Translations under genes and position numbers: made by a program
The notes under the pieces: model-generated
What the model was told of the DNA's origin: nothing
Seen by the model: only the letters and a program-made list of their open reading frames with translations
Databases searched by the model: none
NCBI GenBank assembly: GCA_900491605.1
Contig: UESW01003900.1
Location: 525,777 to 589,776, forward strand
DNA from: Calamus simplicifolius
Taxonomy: Eukaryota; Streptophyta; Magnoliopsida; Arecales; Arecaceae
Length of the DNA stretch: 64,000 bases
Direction: 5' to 3'
Part shown: in pieces, positions 8,727 to 19,512 of the stretch
Layout of the letters: the number at the start of each line of letters is the position of its first letter
Numbering within the stretch: the stretch's first letter is position 1

Positions 8727-11684
8727 TTAGAGGCTGGGAACCACATCAATCTTGGAGGAGTCATCAGTTACGTCCACGGAGGTGTGACTAGATTCACCTT
8801 TTTCTAAAACCCTTGCCCCTTCAGCGGTAGTTATCGATTGTTCTTCGGGAGCTGCGGCTTCGCTGGGACCCAGGGTGGTACCAGGATCACTATCGGAGAC
8901 GTCAACATACTCATCCTCTTCTTCTCCTTCGGACTCACTGTCATCAGGAGCGTCATTATCCAGAAAAGAGAGATCCCATTCTGGATGCTCGCTGGATATC
9001 TTCTCTTTGCATTCCTGCAGCCCAAGTTGGAAGGCGTCAACACCGATAGCATCCTGCCTCCCCTTGAGTATGGCGAGCTGCATGTTGGCCTCAGCAGCCC
9101 GTTCCTTAGCCTCTGCAACTTGGGCCCGCATAATGATATTTTGCTCCTCAAACTCGCTGGCCCACGCCTCGAATTCTGAACTCTTGTTGCGGTTGGACAC
9201 AAGCTCGCCTTGAAGAGCCCGAACCTCCAACACCAACTTCGCCATCTGAGAAAGCCAAAGTTAGTCGGCATCACAAGAAACCAGTAGAAGAAGCTAAAAA
9301 AGGGGGGGGGGGGGGGGGGGGGGGAAATGAGATCGTACCTCCTCCTTTCGTCTAGCCAACCTCTTGGCCAGCTCCTCAGCCTCACCCCTGGCTCTTGTTC
9401 TGTCAGCACCAATCAGATCAACCCTCTCCTGCAGAGCATTGATCCTTAACTGCTTGGCCCCGGCCTCCTCCCGGGCTTGGGATAGCTCGTTGCTCACCTG
9501 AGCCATCGCCCCTTGGTGCCATCTAGCGCCCTCCCTCAAACGAGCAATTTCACCATCACGCCGCTTCAATTTCTCCTCCACTTCATCGAGCATCCTAGAC
9601 AAACGCCTTCTCTCATCGGCAGCTTCCCTTCCCAGCCGACCCATGCTCTCAGCATGTTCCCGCCGCATCGCCGCTACCTCCACGGAATGTTTGGACTCAA
9701 TTCTGGCCAGCTCCAGACACGCGTCTTCATTTTTCGCCAGGAGTCCCTGCAACTCCTCCGCTTTACTTTTCTGCCTGGATGCTTCGGCTAGAGCGGCCTG
9801 ATACGCCGCCTTCATTCCCTCCAAACCTCTGTTGCTACTGGCCAGAAGTTCCTCGAACTTCTCAGACGCCAGCACATCGCCCGAGAAAGCAGGACACTCT
9901 GCAGGACAAAAGATAAGTCATCTTCATGGGGCAAATTATAAAGCCCCCACTCCAAAGAGCAGTAACTCACCCGAGATGCATAGGCCCGTGTCATCTTCAT
10001 GAGGGTCGAATTGTCGATATCGGGGAGAAGGTGGATACTTTCGGCCACTCCCTGCTGCCCGAACGCGGCATCAACCAGTTCCAAATCTGCAAACTTATCC
10101 GCCGAAGGATCGGCACATGGGTACAAGGCCGACCTCATCATGGCTGCGAACGCCTCCTCAACACCAGCGCTCGAACTGCTGGGCTGATCGTCCCCGCCTG
10201 AGGGACCGACCTGGGTGACCTCCGTCTGAGAGGCCCCCAACTTCCCAGCCTCCTCTATCAAGGCCCTGGCTTGGACTTCTTCGGATAATTCGGCTAGCCC
10301 AAGCGCCAGCCTCCCCAAAATCTTTTTCGAGGGAGCTCCCAATGCGGGACTCCCACCTTGCTGCATCCCCTCCTCCGACGCACCTTTCCCGGTTACCACC
10401 ATCTGTGTCTCCGCCACAAGGCCCCCCGGAGTCTCAGCCCATCCTACCACTTGCGCCTCCTCTGTAGGCTCCACTGAAGCCTCTATCTGGCCCACCTCCT
10501 GAACTACCGCGAGCGACCCGGCTTTACTACTACCGGACTCCCCTGCGGAGAGACCAAGAGGGAGCTCCCCCTGAACCTCCTCGGCCGCAGCTGTCCCTTC
10601 CTCCTCTCCCGCTGGAGCCGGTGATGATCCCACGGGGACAGAAGGCCCCACAGAAACGACCGCCTTCGTCAGATCCGTTGCTGGTTCCTCTTTCATAGGG
10701 GACAAGGTCGAACGAACCAGCGGAGCCTCGTCTGAGCTATCCGATATATCCAACATGGGAGGACAAGGGATCATGGATTCTCCCCCCAAACCCTCTTTCG
10801 TCCCCGACGCTCCAGTTGTAACCGCTCCGGTATCCGGCGGGCTTCTTGCGGAGGTATGGGCCCTTCTCTCGGGCCTGCCACTATCCGCGCCACTGCTCTC
10901 CCCTGGGCGCTTTCCTCTCTTCCTCTTAGAGAGGCTCGATAACGCCGACCTCTTGGCTGAAAGAATGAAACACGCGCGATCAGATCCAAGCACATTCATC
11001 AAGAAAACACGCAGCGAGAAAGGGACAAAAGAAGGGATTCACCTTGCGGGTCCAGGGGGCTGAGCCCTGCTGCGAAGAGGGCCCCTTCGATAGCAGGTCG
11101 TTAGCTGAAAACACTCGACCATTGCGAAGGACGTCCAAATCCCTCTCCTCCTGCGCTGATAAAACTGGATGCGTCTCTGCATCCCTAGCAAAGTTCCCCC
11201 ATTTCCGAGGGAAGCCGGATCCAATGTTCCCCTCAGCGATAACGAACTGGCTCTTCCATCCCTTGATGGAAGATGGCTTATCCACAATGACATTGAAGGA
11301 CCTCCGGGGTCCAATGTACGGCCACTCTGATTTCCTCCCAGGTATCAGATGGTAGCAGGCGCGAAAAAGGGGAAGAGTGGCGACAATCTGAATTTGGTGG
11401 CACATTGAAATAAATCCGATGATGCTCCGCCAACTGTTTGGGGCCACCATCACCGGGCAGATGTTGTAGTGGGTCATTATCTCCTTCACCAAAGGATGGA
11501 GAGGGAAACGAAAGCCCGCCTTCAAACTGTCTTCGTAAATGAAGACCCCAGACTCCAGATCTCGTGAGACCCTATCCTCAGACTCCGGCGCCCGCAGAAT
11601 GACATCTGAGGGCATGCCATACCATTGGTGAATCCTCCCCAGATCCTTAGCTACAATCTCCGAAACCACATTGTCGGGGCTCAT
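8727..11684 (-). CDS. Spliced antisense gene of E2: gypsy-type transposon domain plus coiled coil
   Basis: A gene opposed to pol, lying between pol and the 3' LTR. Predicted exons, all minus: 11684-11043, 10956-9971, 9896-9339, 9245-8727. The start ATG at 11684 opens MSPDNVVSEIVAKDLGRIHQ; an upstream in-frame ATG at 11828 would lie before the TATA box. Exon 1 has the conserved block YEDSLKAGFRFPLHPLVKEI and APNSWRSIIGF, which I recognise from the plant 'putative gypsy type transposon' domain found in antisense ORFs of Tat-like elements. Exon 2 is low-complexity and acidic. Exon 3 is a long coiled coil rich in Glu, Arg, Leu and Ala. Exon 4 ends in an acidic tail (ESEGEEEDEYVDV). Introns 9897-9970 (GTGAGT donor) and 9246-9338 (GTACGA donor, TTTCTCAG acceptor, branch-like CTAAC) join in phase 0. 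At intron 10957-11042 the best donor (AAG|GTGAAT) and acceptor (TTTCAG) are one base out of phase, so either an indel or another acceptor applies. Function unknown. Confidence 0.6.
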
Positions 11685-11790
11685 CGCAATCTCGATTGAG
11701 AGAAAAACACCAGACGGGACAACGAGAATCGAGGAGGATGAAAGGCCAAACTTTTCAAAAAACAAGATGAGAGGATGCTGCGAACATGCA

Positions 11791-11803
11791 CATATATATA
11801 TAG
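11791..11803 (-). promoter_or_regulatory. Antisense TATA box for the spliced E2 gene
   Basis: The minus strand reads CTATATATATATG, about 110 bases upstream of the ATG at 11684. It lies in the spacer between the antisense gene and the 3' LTR. Confidence 0.5.
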
Positions 11804-12080
11804 TACGTCTATCGCCTTGCTTTCCCACTAAGGAAGCCGCCTTGAGAAGATGGGGCGTCCCACCCGAGGTGTTCGGAACCGCCTTGACAAACGCCCGATC
11901 GTTCGGAATTCGCGACGTGGCGCATTCCCAACCGTCACTTTTAAGGGAGCCTTACCCCCAAAGGCACGATGATCCTGACGCATTAATTAGGGCATCATTG
12001 CACGGGCTGTCCAAACCAAAACGTCCCATCCGGAACGCACCGCTCAGACTTATACTCCCTATGCCCGAACCTACGCTTCG

Positions 12081-12101
12081 AACTAGGGAGTGGAGGGCAT
12101 G
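12081..12101 (+). other. Polypurine tract of E2
   Basis: A purine-rich stretch (AGGGAGTGGAGGGCATG) directly before the LTR start TGTTGGGGGG. It primes plus-strand DNA. It resembles the tracts of E6 (AGTGTAGGGGGCATC) and E9 (GCGAGGAGGCATC). Confidence 0.7.
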
Positions 12102-13182
12102 TGTTGGGGGGTAAAATCGTTATTGCATCAATATCCGTGCGAGGCGGCTAAGGCCGACCTCCTCCCTTCGCCCTTTCGGGCTTCCATAGCTCGGCCCTTT
12201 CCGGGCTTCCATAGCTCGGCCCTTCCGGGCTTCCGTAGCTCGGCTTCGTCCGGGCTTCCACAGCTCGGCCCCCTCCGGGCTTCCTTGGCTCGGCCCTTCC
12301 GGGCTTACATAGCTCGGCCCTTCCGGGCTTCCGTAGCTCGGCCCTTTCCGGGCTTCCATAGCTCGGCCCTTCCGGGCTTCCCTAGCTCGGCTCCTTCCGG
12401 GCTTCCATAGCTCGGCCCTTTCCGGGCTTCCATAGCTCGGCCCTTCCGGGCTTCCCTAGCTCGGCTCCTTCCGGGCTTCCTTAGCTCGACCCTTCCGGGC
12501 TTCCATAGCTCGTTCCCCCCCGAGTCACCATGGCCCGGCTATGTTAAATGATCCACAATCCAATACCCACCTCCGCGGAACCTGACGCGGGAGAGCCCAG
12601 GTTCACCATAACGACATCCTAGACAAGAAATCATGTCGAAACGTGGCCTAGGACCTATCATAACCACCCCAGGCCTACTCAGCCAGATCTCAGTCATCAA
12701 GAAGTTCTCCTGGCCGTCGATCCCCTAACAAACAGGATACAGATTCCAACGGCCCCACAACGGCCTGATTCTATCCACCTCCGTATCCTAACAACCTCTG
12801 AACCTTCCAGAAGACGCTCAAGACACAGGTGACAGCCTATAACTACCAGACTGGCCGATTCCCTCAGGTACGCATACGCACGCACTCTTGGACGCACACT
12901 CATATGTGCGCCCTCACTCTCCTGCCCTCACGCCGGCAGCTCGTCGGTGCTCTTGCCTTCCAGAGCTCCCGATTGGTCGCCCCCGGAGAGGCCTCCCGGA
13001 GAGATCCACCTCCCCATTATCTGGTTGATCGCCGATTTCTTCTCCACTGACTTGAGCGTCGGAGGGTCTTTCGTGGAGGGCCATCCCCAACGCCTCTCGC
13101 GCGAGGACTTTTTGTGCAGGTCCGCCCCCTCTCCCTGGAGATCGACCGTGCCCAAGTCGGAGGACGGATCCCGGCGGCAACA
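12102..13182 (+). repeat. 3' LTR of E2
   Basis: It starts TGTTGGGGGG and ends CGGCGGCAACA. The U3 part carries a 24-bp array (12169-12512). The R-U5 part has CTGACTTGAGCGTCGGAGGG at 13047-13066 followed by ACTTTTTGTGCAGG at about 13107, a motif pair also found in E6, E9 and E10 LTRs. The segment 12700-13182 is recognisably similar to the inverted LTR piece at 55142-55665. Confidence 0.75.
12169..12512. repeat. 24-bp array in the E2 LTR
   Basis: About 14 monomers of 24-25 bp of the form GGGCTTCCATAGCTCGGCCC followed by TTCC. A small inverted repeat GCCC-TTCC-GGGC sits at each monomer junction. Confidence 0.9.
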
Positions 13183-14189
13183 CGTCATATCTTGTCATCA
13201 TGTCATAATATGCCGTATCATGTCATCATGTCGTAACATGTCGTATCATGGGTTTTCTATTAAAAAAAAAAAGATAATATGGAAGATAACCTCTCTTTCC
13301 AAGGGCCGCTCACAACCCTTAACGTGATGAGCACGCAGAAAACCCACCTAAGGTTCTCCCTCTCTCGCTAGCCTCAGACTCTCTTGGACCTCCCGTCCCT
13401 TTTTCTTGGGTCTCTCTTCTTAAGAAAGCCTCCAAGGTCTTCTCCCTCTTGAGCTGGATTCATCCGCCCAATCCTGCCAATCCCAAAATTTTGATTGGTT
13501 GAAATCGCGCGTCCACTTTTTGCTGGCCATGTGCCTAGGCCCCGTTAGTTGCACACCTGGCCTAGCCGGCCACGCATCTGGCTGGCCTTGCCTGGCACGT
13601 GCTTGGGTCGCACGCCTTGAGCAGCCTGGCAGCTGCCCGCCTGCCATGCTCTCGGCCTGAGTTTCCATCTATGCGCGCCGCACTTGCCAGTCTACCATCG
13701 GACGGCCAAATCTGTGCGCCCGTTGCGCTTGGTAGGATTGCCATGCGTCCGAATCCATCCAGATCTGCCCCCGTTCATGCCAGCTGCCTGCGAGCGAAAC
13801 CCGAGTGCCACTTCCATTGTTGCATGCCATTGCCTTGTCCGCCTTGCCACATCATGCTGATGTGTCTTGACGAATCGATGCGTGCCGTGTGTCCCTTCCG
13901 TGTCCACACGGCTGCCATGTCACACCTCCGCACCACATTAATAGGCCCTTTGCGCACGCGCCCCTTGGCATGCATGTTGGCCTCCCGCATGCACGCACCC
14001 AAGGAAGGCTCGGCTTGGCTGGTGCACACTCTTGTGCCATGTCGCGTCCCGAACCTCGCCATCCTGCGCGCTCATCTTGGCGCACCCTGTGCCTGTCTAC
14101 CACAGTGCCTGCCTGACGACCCCTTCCAACAACCCTCGCTAAGGCCTATGCGCCCCTCCTAGCTTGCCTTGCGCTGGCCCGTATGATGC
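13183..14189. other. Sequence between E2 and E3, no gene recognised
   Basis: It starts with a short ATGTCATCATGTCATAATATG-like imperfect repeat (13185-13250) and a run of A, then GC-rich sequence full of TGCC and GCATGC words. It would join 22146-22275 before E3 inserted. A 187-codon plus frame (13599-14162) has no domain and overlaps minus frames of similar openness, so I do not call a gene. It is probably old transposon sequence. Confidence 0.4.
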
Positions 14190-15410
14190 TGTTGGGGAGC
14201 GCGGAATACCCTCAAGATCATGGCTATAGCGTATATGAGTAATGCAAAAATCTTTTACCGTTCTAATCTATGAGTATAAGATTATACCTTCAGACTTGAA
14301 CGCTGGAACACTTCGATTTGATTGCTCGACCTCAACCTTTTGGCCTTCCGCCGTATTCCGAAATACCTGCTTCTCTCACAAGATGGTGGGATCTCTCTCG
14401 GCCGACCTAGGGTTTCTTGCTTTTCTTTTTTCTCAAAAGCGTTAACCCTAGCAACCAATTGAGAGGGTATTTATAGGGCTACAACAGGGACCAAATAGGC
14501 AAATATGAAAAGGACTTCCACGTAATTAAATCTCCTAATCCTATCCCGGGTTAGGATTCAATTACGTAAATTATAATTCATTCCACTAAAGAATTATAAT
14601 TGTACTCCTAATCATATTCAAATTTATATTTTCGAGCCTTAATATTAAATACTTATTATCTCCCCACGTTAAGATTACAGATATCCACCAATTAAATTTA
14701 AATACTGACAATATAATTTAATTGGCTGTTATTATCCTTGAGACTTATCCACTTAACTTATTTGATGTATCGGATTCAAAATCCACTTGCAAGATTTGAT
14801 ACAATCAAAACTTATAAGCTTTCTCAAGGGGATATCATCAGTCCAAATTAACAGGACGTGGATTCCTTCAACTATTAATATTCACCATATATATAATGTT
14901 ATTGCCCAACCCACTGAGTTTATTGACTCATATAGAATCTCACTCTATGTGTAATCAAAGCAATAATCACTACATACACGTGTCTAGAAATAGAATTCAG
15001 ATTAAGAGCATAAGTAATCATAATATTCATGAGTTCTAAATTATTTTATAAAGTCAGTATAAAATAATCAACTCAACTGGGTCCTGTTCAATACACACAA
15101 AGTGTACTAGCACAAATAGTTAGAATAAACCATTCCCCGTAGTCAAGACAGACCTACTAAAATTTGTGCTACAGTTCTACTGATGGTGTGTCCAATTCCA
15201 TCTAAAACTGTGAACAATAAACTTGTATTCCAAAAGAACCGATGATCTAGTCTTCTGTGTGTAAGCCGTACTCTACACACTAGATCAAATACTCTTTGTA
15301 AATACTAGACACATGCACATATATATAGTAAATGGCACACATTGCTCAAAATGAATTCTCATTAAAAATGTAAAGACATAAAGCATATCTTTTAGTCTAT
15401 ATCTCTATCA
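14190..15410 (-). repeat. 3' LTR of E3
   Basis: In element orientation it starts TGATAGAGATATAGAC and ends GCGCTCCCCAACA. A TATA-like CTATAAATACCC lies at about 14467-14477 (minus). It is nearly identical to the copy at 20920-22140. Confidence 0.95.
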
Positions 15411-15420
15411 ATCTCCCACT
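15411..15420 (-). other. Polypurine tract of E3
   Basis: The minus strand reads AGTGGGAGAT immediately upstream of the 3' LTR, the standard position for plus-strand priming. Confidence 0.8.
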
Positions 15421-15425
15421 TAGAC

Positions 15426-16118
15426 TCAAAGCAATGCTTGTACACATCTAACTCCCATGCCCTCTACATGTCTATCAAAAACTTTTGAAGTTAAACTCTT
15501 TGTAAAAGGATCTGCCAGGTTGTCCTCAGATGTAACCTTGGTCACCAGCACGTCACCTCTTTGCACGATGTCACGTATCAGGTGATACTTACGCTCAATG
15601 TGTTTAGATTTCTTATGGGTCCTGGGTTCCTTCGAATTAGCAACTGCCCCACTATTATCACAATAAAGTGTAATAGGTAATTGCACTGAAGGTATCACAC
15701 TAAGATCCAAAAGAAAGTTTCTTAGCCAAACAGCCTCTTTTGCAGCTTCAGATGCAGCCACATACTCAGCTTCCATGGTAGAGTCAGCAACACAAGTCTG
15801 CTTCACACTCCTCCAGCTAATTGCTCCACCACCCAAAGTAAACACATATCCCGAGGTTGATTTCCTAGATTCATTATCTGATTGGAAGTCCGAATCTGTA
15901 TATCCTATAGGCACAAGACTATCTGCTTGGTAAACTAACATATAATCTTTAGTCCTTTTCAGGTACTTAATTATATGTTTTACTGCAGTCCAATGTTCTC
16001 GCCCAGGGTTAGACTGAAATCTGCTAACCATGCCTACGGCAAAACAGATATCAGGTCTAGTACATAGCATAGCATACATTAGGCTTCCTACTGCAGAAGC
16101 ATAAGGAACTGCCTTCAT
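15426..16118 (-). pseudogene. pol: RT end and RNase H of E3 pol, out of frame with the rest
   Basis: A 230-codon frame holding the end of the RT connection and the Copia RNase H domain, which removes RNA from the RNA:DNA hybrid. Landmarks are SLMYAMLCTRPDICFAVG, DSDFQSDNESRKSTSGYVF, CVADSTMEAEYVAASEA and the terminal DNLADPFTKSL. It is the direct continuation of the ORF ending at 16124. Compared with family members, a single base appears to be missing near 16125, in a GAGGAG-like sequence, giving an early TAG. The ATG at 16118 is internal, not a real start. Confidence 0.85.
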
Positions 16119-16123
16119 ACTTT

Positions 16124-18682
16124 CTATCTCTCAGGTGTCTTAGGACACTGATCCTTAGATAGAGAAATTCCATGCCTGAAAGGAAGAAATCCTTTCTTGG
16201 AATTATGCATACCAAAACGGGTGAGAATTTTATCGATATAAGTGGCTTGAGATAAGCATATCATCCTTTGCTTGCGATCTCGCAAAAGCTTGATCCCTAG
16301 GATGTGACTTGCTTCTCCCAAGTCCTTCATATCAAATTGTCCAGATAACCATACCTTGACCGAAGATAACACTCCCATATCGTTTCCAATAAGTAAGATG
16401 TCATCCACATATAGCACCAGAAACACCAAAGTTTTTCCATCACGCTTCTTGTACACACATGACTCGTCAGGACTTTGATCAAAACCATAAGATTTAATAG
16501 CTTGATCAAAACGAGTATTCCAAGATCTAGATGCCTGCTTAAGTCCATAAATGGACCTCTTAAGCTTGCACACCAAGTGCTCCTGGCCTTTTACTATAAA
16601 ACCGTCTGGTTGCATCATGTAAATGCATTCGTCAAGATTTCCATTAAGGAAAGCTGTCTTGACATCCATTTGCCAAACTTCGTAATCGAAATGAGCTGCA
16701 ATGGATAAGAGAATCCGGATAGACTTAAGCATAGCTACTGGTGAAAAGGTTTCCTCATAGTCGATCCCTTCTTTCTGAGTAAAACCTTTTGCAACTAGCC
16801 TAGCCTTGAAGGTTTCCACCTTCCCGTCTGCTCCTCTCTTCTTCTTATAGATCCACTTGCATCCGATGGGTTTTACTCCCTCGGGTGGTTCTACAAGATC
16901 CCAGACCTGATTAAAGTGCATAGACTCTATCTCTGATTTCATAGCATTTTGCCAAAGAGTTGCATCTTTATCCTGTAATGCTTCATTGTAGCTACTGGGT
17001 TCAGTATCCAGTTCATCAGAGATTCTGTCATATGACTCTCCAAGGAACGTATACCGTTTAGGTGTATTTACAACCCTCCCACTACGACGAGGCACAACCT
17101 GATTGTATGTGCTTGTAGTAATACGATCTGACTCTGATCCTTGTGCTCCATCAACCTGCACTGGTTCTGAAACTGGTGCATTAATGGTATCCTTTTGTAT
17201 CAGTTCAGGGTCAGTTCGTGTTACTATACTTCTCCCACTACGAATAGTTATTGGGAAGTTTGGGAACCTACTTTCTTGTGGTGTTTCTGCTTGTACTATT
17301 GGTATTAAAGGAGCCTGTCTAGTTTTATCGCCTCTCAACTCTTCTAGAGCAATTTTACTTCTGGGTTTGTGGTCTATAATATAGTCCTCCTCCAAGAATC
17401 GGGCATTGGTGCTAACAATGACCTTCTGATCCTTAGGACAATAAAATAAACCACCTTTTGTTCCTTTAGGATATCCAACAAAGAAGCATACATCTGTCCT
17501 TGATTCCAACTTATCTGGTTTACCTTTTAGTACATGTGCTGGACAACCCCAAACCCGAACATGTCTTAGACTAGGCTTGCGCCCAGTCCACAGTTCTGTG
17601 GGTGTCTTAGGTACTGACTTAGATGGTACCAAGTTAAGAATATATGCAGCTGTCTCTAATGCATATCCCCAAAACGAAATAGGTAAGTCTGAATAACTCA
17701 TCATAGATCTAACCATATCCATAAGAGTCCTATTCCTTCTTTCAGCTACACCATTCTGCTGTGGCGTTCTAGGTGCAGACAACTGGGATTCAATCCCAGC
17801 ATCTAATAAGTAATCTGTGAACTCCCCTAAGAGGTACTCGCCACCACGATCGGATCGTAGTGTCTTGATATTTTTACCATGACGGTTCTCCGTTTCTGCC
17901 TTAAAAATTTTAAATTTTTCAAAGCATTCAGACTTACGGCGCATCAGATAAATATACCCATATCTTGAGTAATCATCAATAAAAGTGACAAAGTACTCAA
18001 AACCACCTCTAGCTTGGACGTTCATTGGGCCACACAAATCAGAGTGAACCAATTCTAATATCTCCTTAGCTCTATTGCCTTTGGCCGAGAATGGCCGCTT
18101 GGTCATTTTTCCTTCTAAGCAAGATTCACAGACCGGTAGTGCCTCTACTTCCAATGAACCTAATGGTCCATCTTGAACCAGTCTAGAAATCCGTCTTAGA
18201 TTTATATGACCTAGGCGCAAGTGCCAAAGATAAGTTTGATTCATTTCAGAAGGATGTTTTCTCTTACATGGTCTATTATTGTTATTCACTTCATTTAGTT
18301 GCACAGTAGGAGAAACAGGATTAATAATATAAAGACCATCCACCAATGTACCAGAACAGATAAAATGTTTATTTTTCTTAATAACAACGGAGTCATTAAA
18401 ATAAACTGAATATCCATCATCAACCAACTTAGAAACTGAAATTAAATTCCTTCTAATTGAAGGTACAAATAAATCTTTTAATATTAAAATCCTATTTCTA
18501 CTAAAAGAAAAGCTAAAATCTCCCACTGCAACTACTGACACTCTCGTGCCATCTCCCAGAAATATGTAAATCTCTCCATCACTTAGCTGCCGGGTCTGCT
18601 GGAACCCCTGCAAAGAATTGCAAACATGATTAGTGGCTCCCGTATCTACACACCAGCCACTGTAGATAACAGCACTAAACAA
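16124..18682 (-). pseudogene. pol: pol of E3: protease, integrase and reverse transcriptase
   Basis: An 852-codon frame. Order: aspartic protease (CVDTGATNHVCN, residues 11-22) that cuts the polyprotein; pre-integrase zinc region (WHLRLGHINLRRISRL, about 153-168, then CESCLEGK); integrase core with Asp in LVHSDLCGP and LRSDRGGEYL and Glu in TPQQNGVAERRNR; then Copia RT with KARLVAKGFTQKEGIDYEET, MDVKTAFLNG and the catalytic YVDDILLIGND. It overlaps the end of gag by about 37 bases and lies in the -1 frame relative to it. Its own frame is closed by a TGA just upstream of 18682. Copia elements normally use one gag-pol frame, so this is most likely an indel, though a -1 recoding site cannot be excluded. 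It ends early at 16124 through a second indel. Confidence 0.9.
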
Positions 18683-19512
18683 GTTTCAACTACAAGTGAA
18701 TGAGATATACCTCTAGCCTGTTTCCTGGCAAGCCAAACTGGACATTGCTGCTTCCAGTGACCTGGCTGCTTGCAGACGAAGCACTTTCCCTTCTTTTTTA
18801 TTTCCCCATTGGGCTGTGGGGCATGATGCTGTTTCTTTTTCTGAACCTTTTTCTTCTTCTTAGCATGAGACTTCGAAGAAGAACCTTTTTCAGTAACCAT
18901 AGCAACTGCAGGCTTCATTATGAAACTCTCTGCTACCTGAAGTTCTTTAAGTAGCTCTGCCAATGAAAAATTCATTTTGTTCATAGTGTAATTTAGGCAG
19001 AACTGCTTAAAAGAATCAGGTAGGGACTGGAGAATGATATCAACTTGGGTTTCCCCATCCATCTCCGCTCCAAGGATCTCCAGTTCGTTCAGAAGGCTAA
19101 TCATCTTTAGAACATGATCCCTGACAGGAGTTCCTTCAGCCATATTAGTGTTCATCAGTTCTTTCATCGCAGTCTGCCTAGCTGCACGACTCTGATCCCC
19201 AAACATTTCTTTGAGGTTGAACATCATGTCATAGGCAGAGGGCATAGATTGATGCTGATGTTGCAGAACATTTGACATAGATGCCAATATGTAACACCGC
19301 GCCATCTCATCAGCCTTAACCCACTTACGGTAAGCTTGGGACTCCTGATCTGAAGCCCCTTCACCGGGCTCTGCGGGACAGACCTGAGTGAGCACATACT
19401 TGTACCCTTCTGCAGTTAACACTATATCCAGGTTTCTTTTCCAATCAATGTAATTAGGACCAGTCAATTTGTTTTCTTTGAGTATCACAGCAAGTGGATT
19501 GAAAGAAGACAT
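18646..19512 (-). CDS. gag: gag of E3
   Basis: Copia Gag of 288 residues from the ATG at 19512 (MSSFNPLAVILKENKLTGPN). I prefer this to the in-frame ATG six codons upstream because related Gags start here. The N-terminal core includes YIDWKRNLDIVLTAEGYKYVL and is followed by the UBN2-type helical region. A Lys-rich tract and a CCHC zinc knuckle (CFVCKQPGHWKQQC) follow. The last residues before the stop at 18646 run past the point where protease should begin in frame, consistent with a one-base frame break. Confidence 0.88.
   Translation of the reverse strand: MSSFNPLAVILKENKLTGPNYIDWKRNLDIVLTAEGYKYVLTQVCPAEPGEGASDQESQAYRKWVKADEMARCYILASMSNVLQHQHQSMPSAYDMMFNLKEMFGDQSRAARQTAMKELMNTNMAEGTPVRDHVLKMISLLNELEILGAEMDGETQVDIILQSLPDSFKQFCLNYTMNKMNFSLAELLKELQVAESFIMKPAVAMVTEKGSSSKSHAKKKKKVQKKKQHHAPQPNGEIKKKGKCFVCKQPGHWKQQCPVWLARKQARGISHSLVVETCLVLLSTVAGV

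Larger units (their letters stand above)
3278..13182 (+). mobile_element. E2: Tat-like Gypsy element, 5'-truncated
   Basis: Integrase is followed by a long 3' region carrying tandem arrays and antisense ORFs, then a polypurine tract and a 1.08-kb LTR. An antisense gene between pol and the 3' LTR is a known trait of Tat/Grande-type plant Gypsy elements, and the integrase wording (DYFTKWVE, TDNGKQF) fits that clade. gag, protease, RT, RNase H and the 5' LTR are missing. The left edge abuts the eroded LTR end of E1, so E1 insertion or a later deletion removed the 5' part. The LTR ends at 13182 (CAACA). No TSD can be tested. Confidence 0.75.

Noticed and set aside
13599..14162. 187-codon plus-strand frame as a host gene
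   Set aside because: GC-rich sequence with equally open frames on the other strand, no domain, no promoter or start context.
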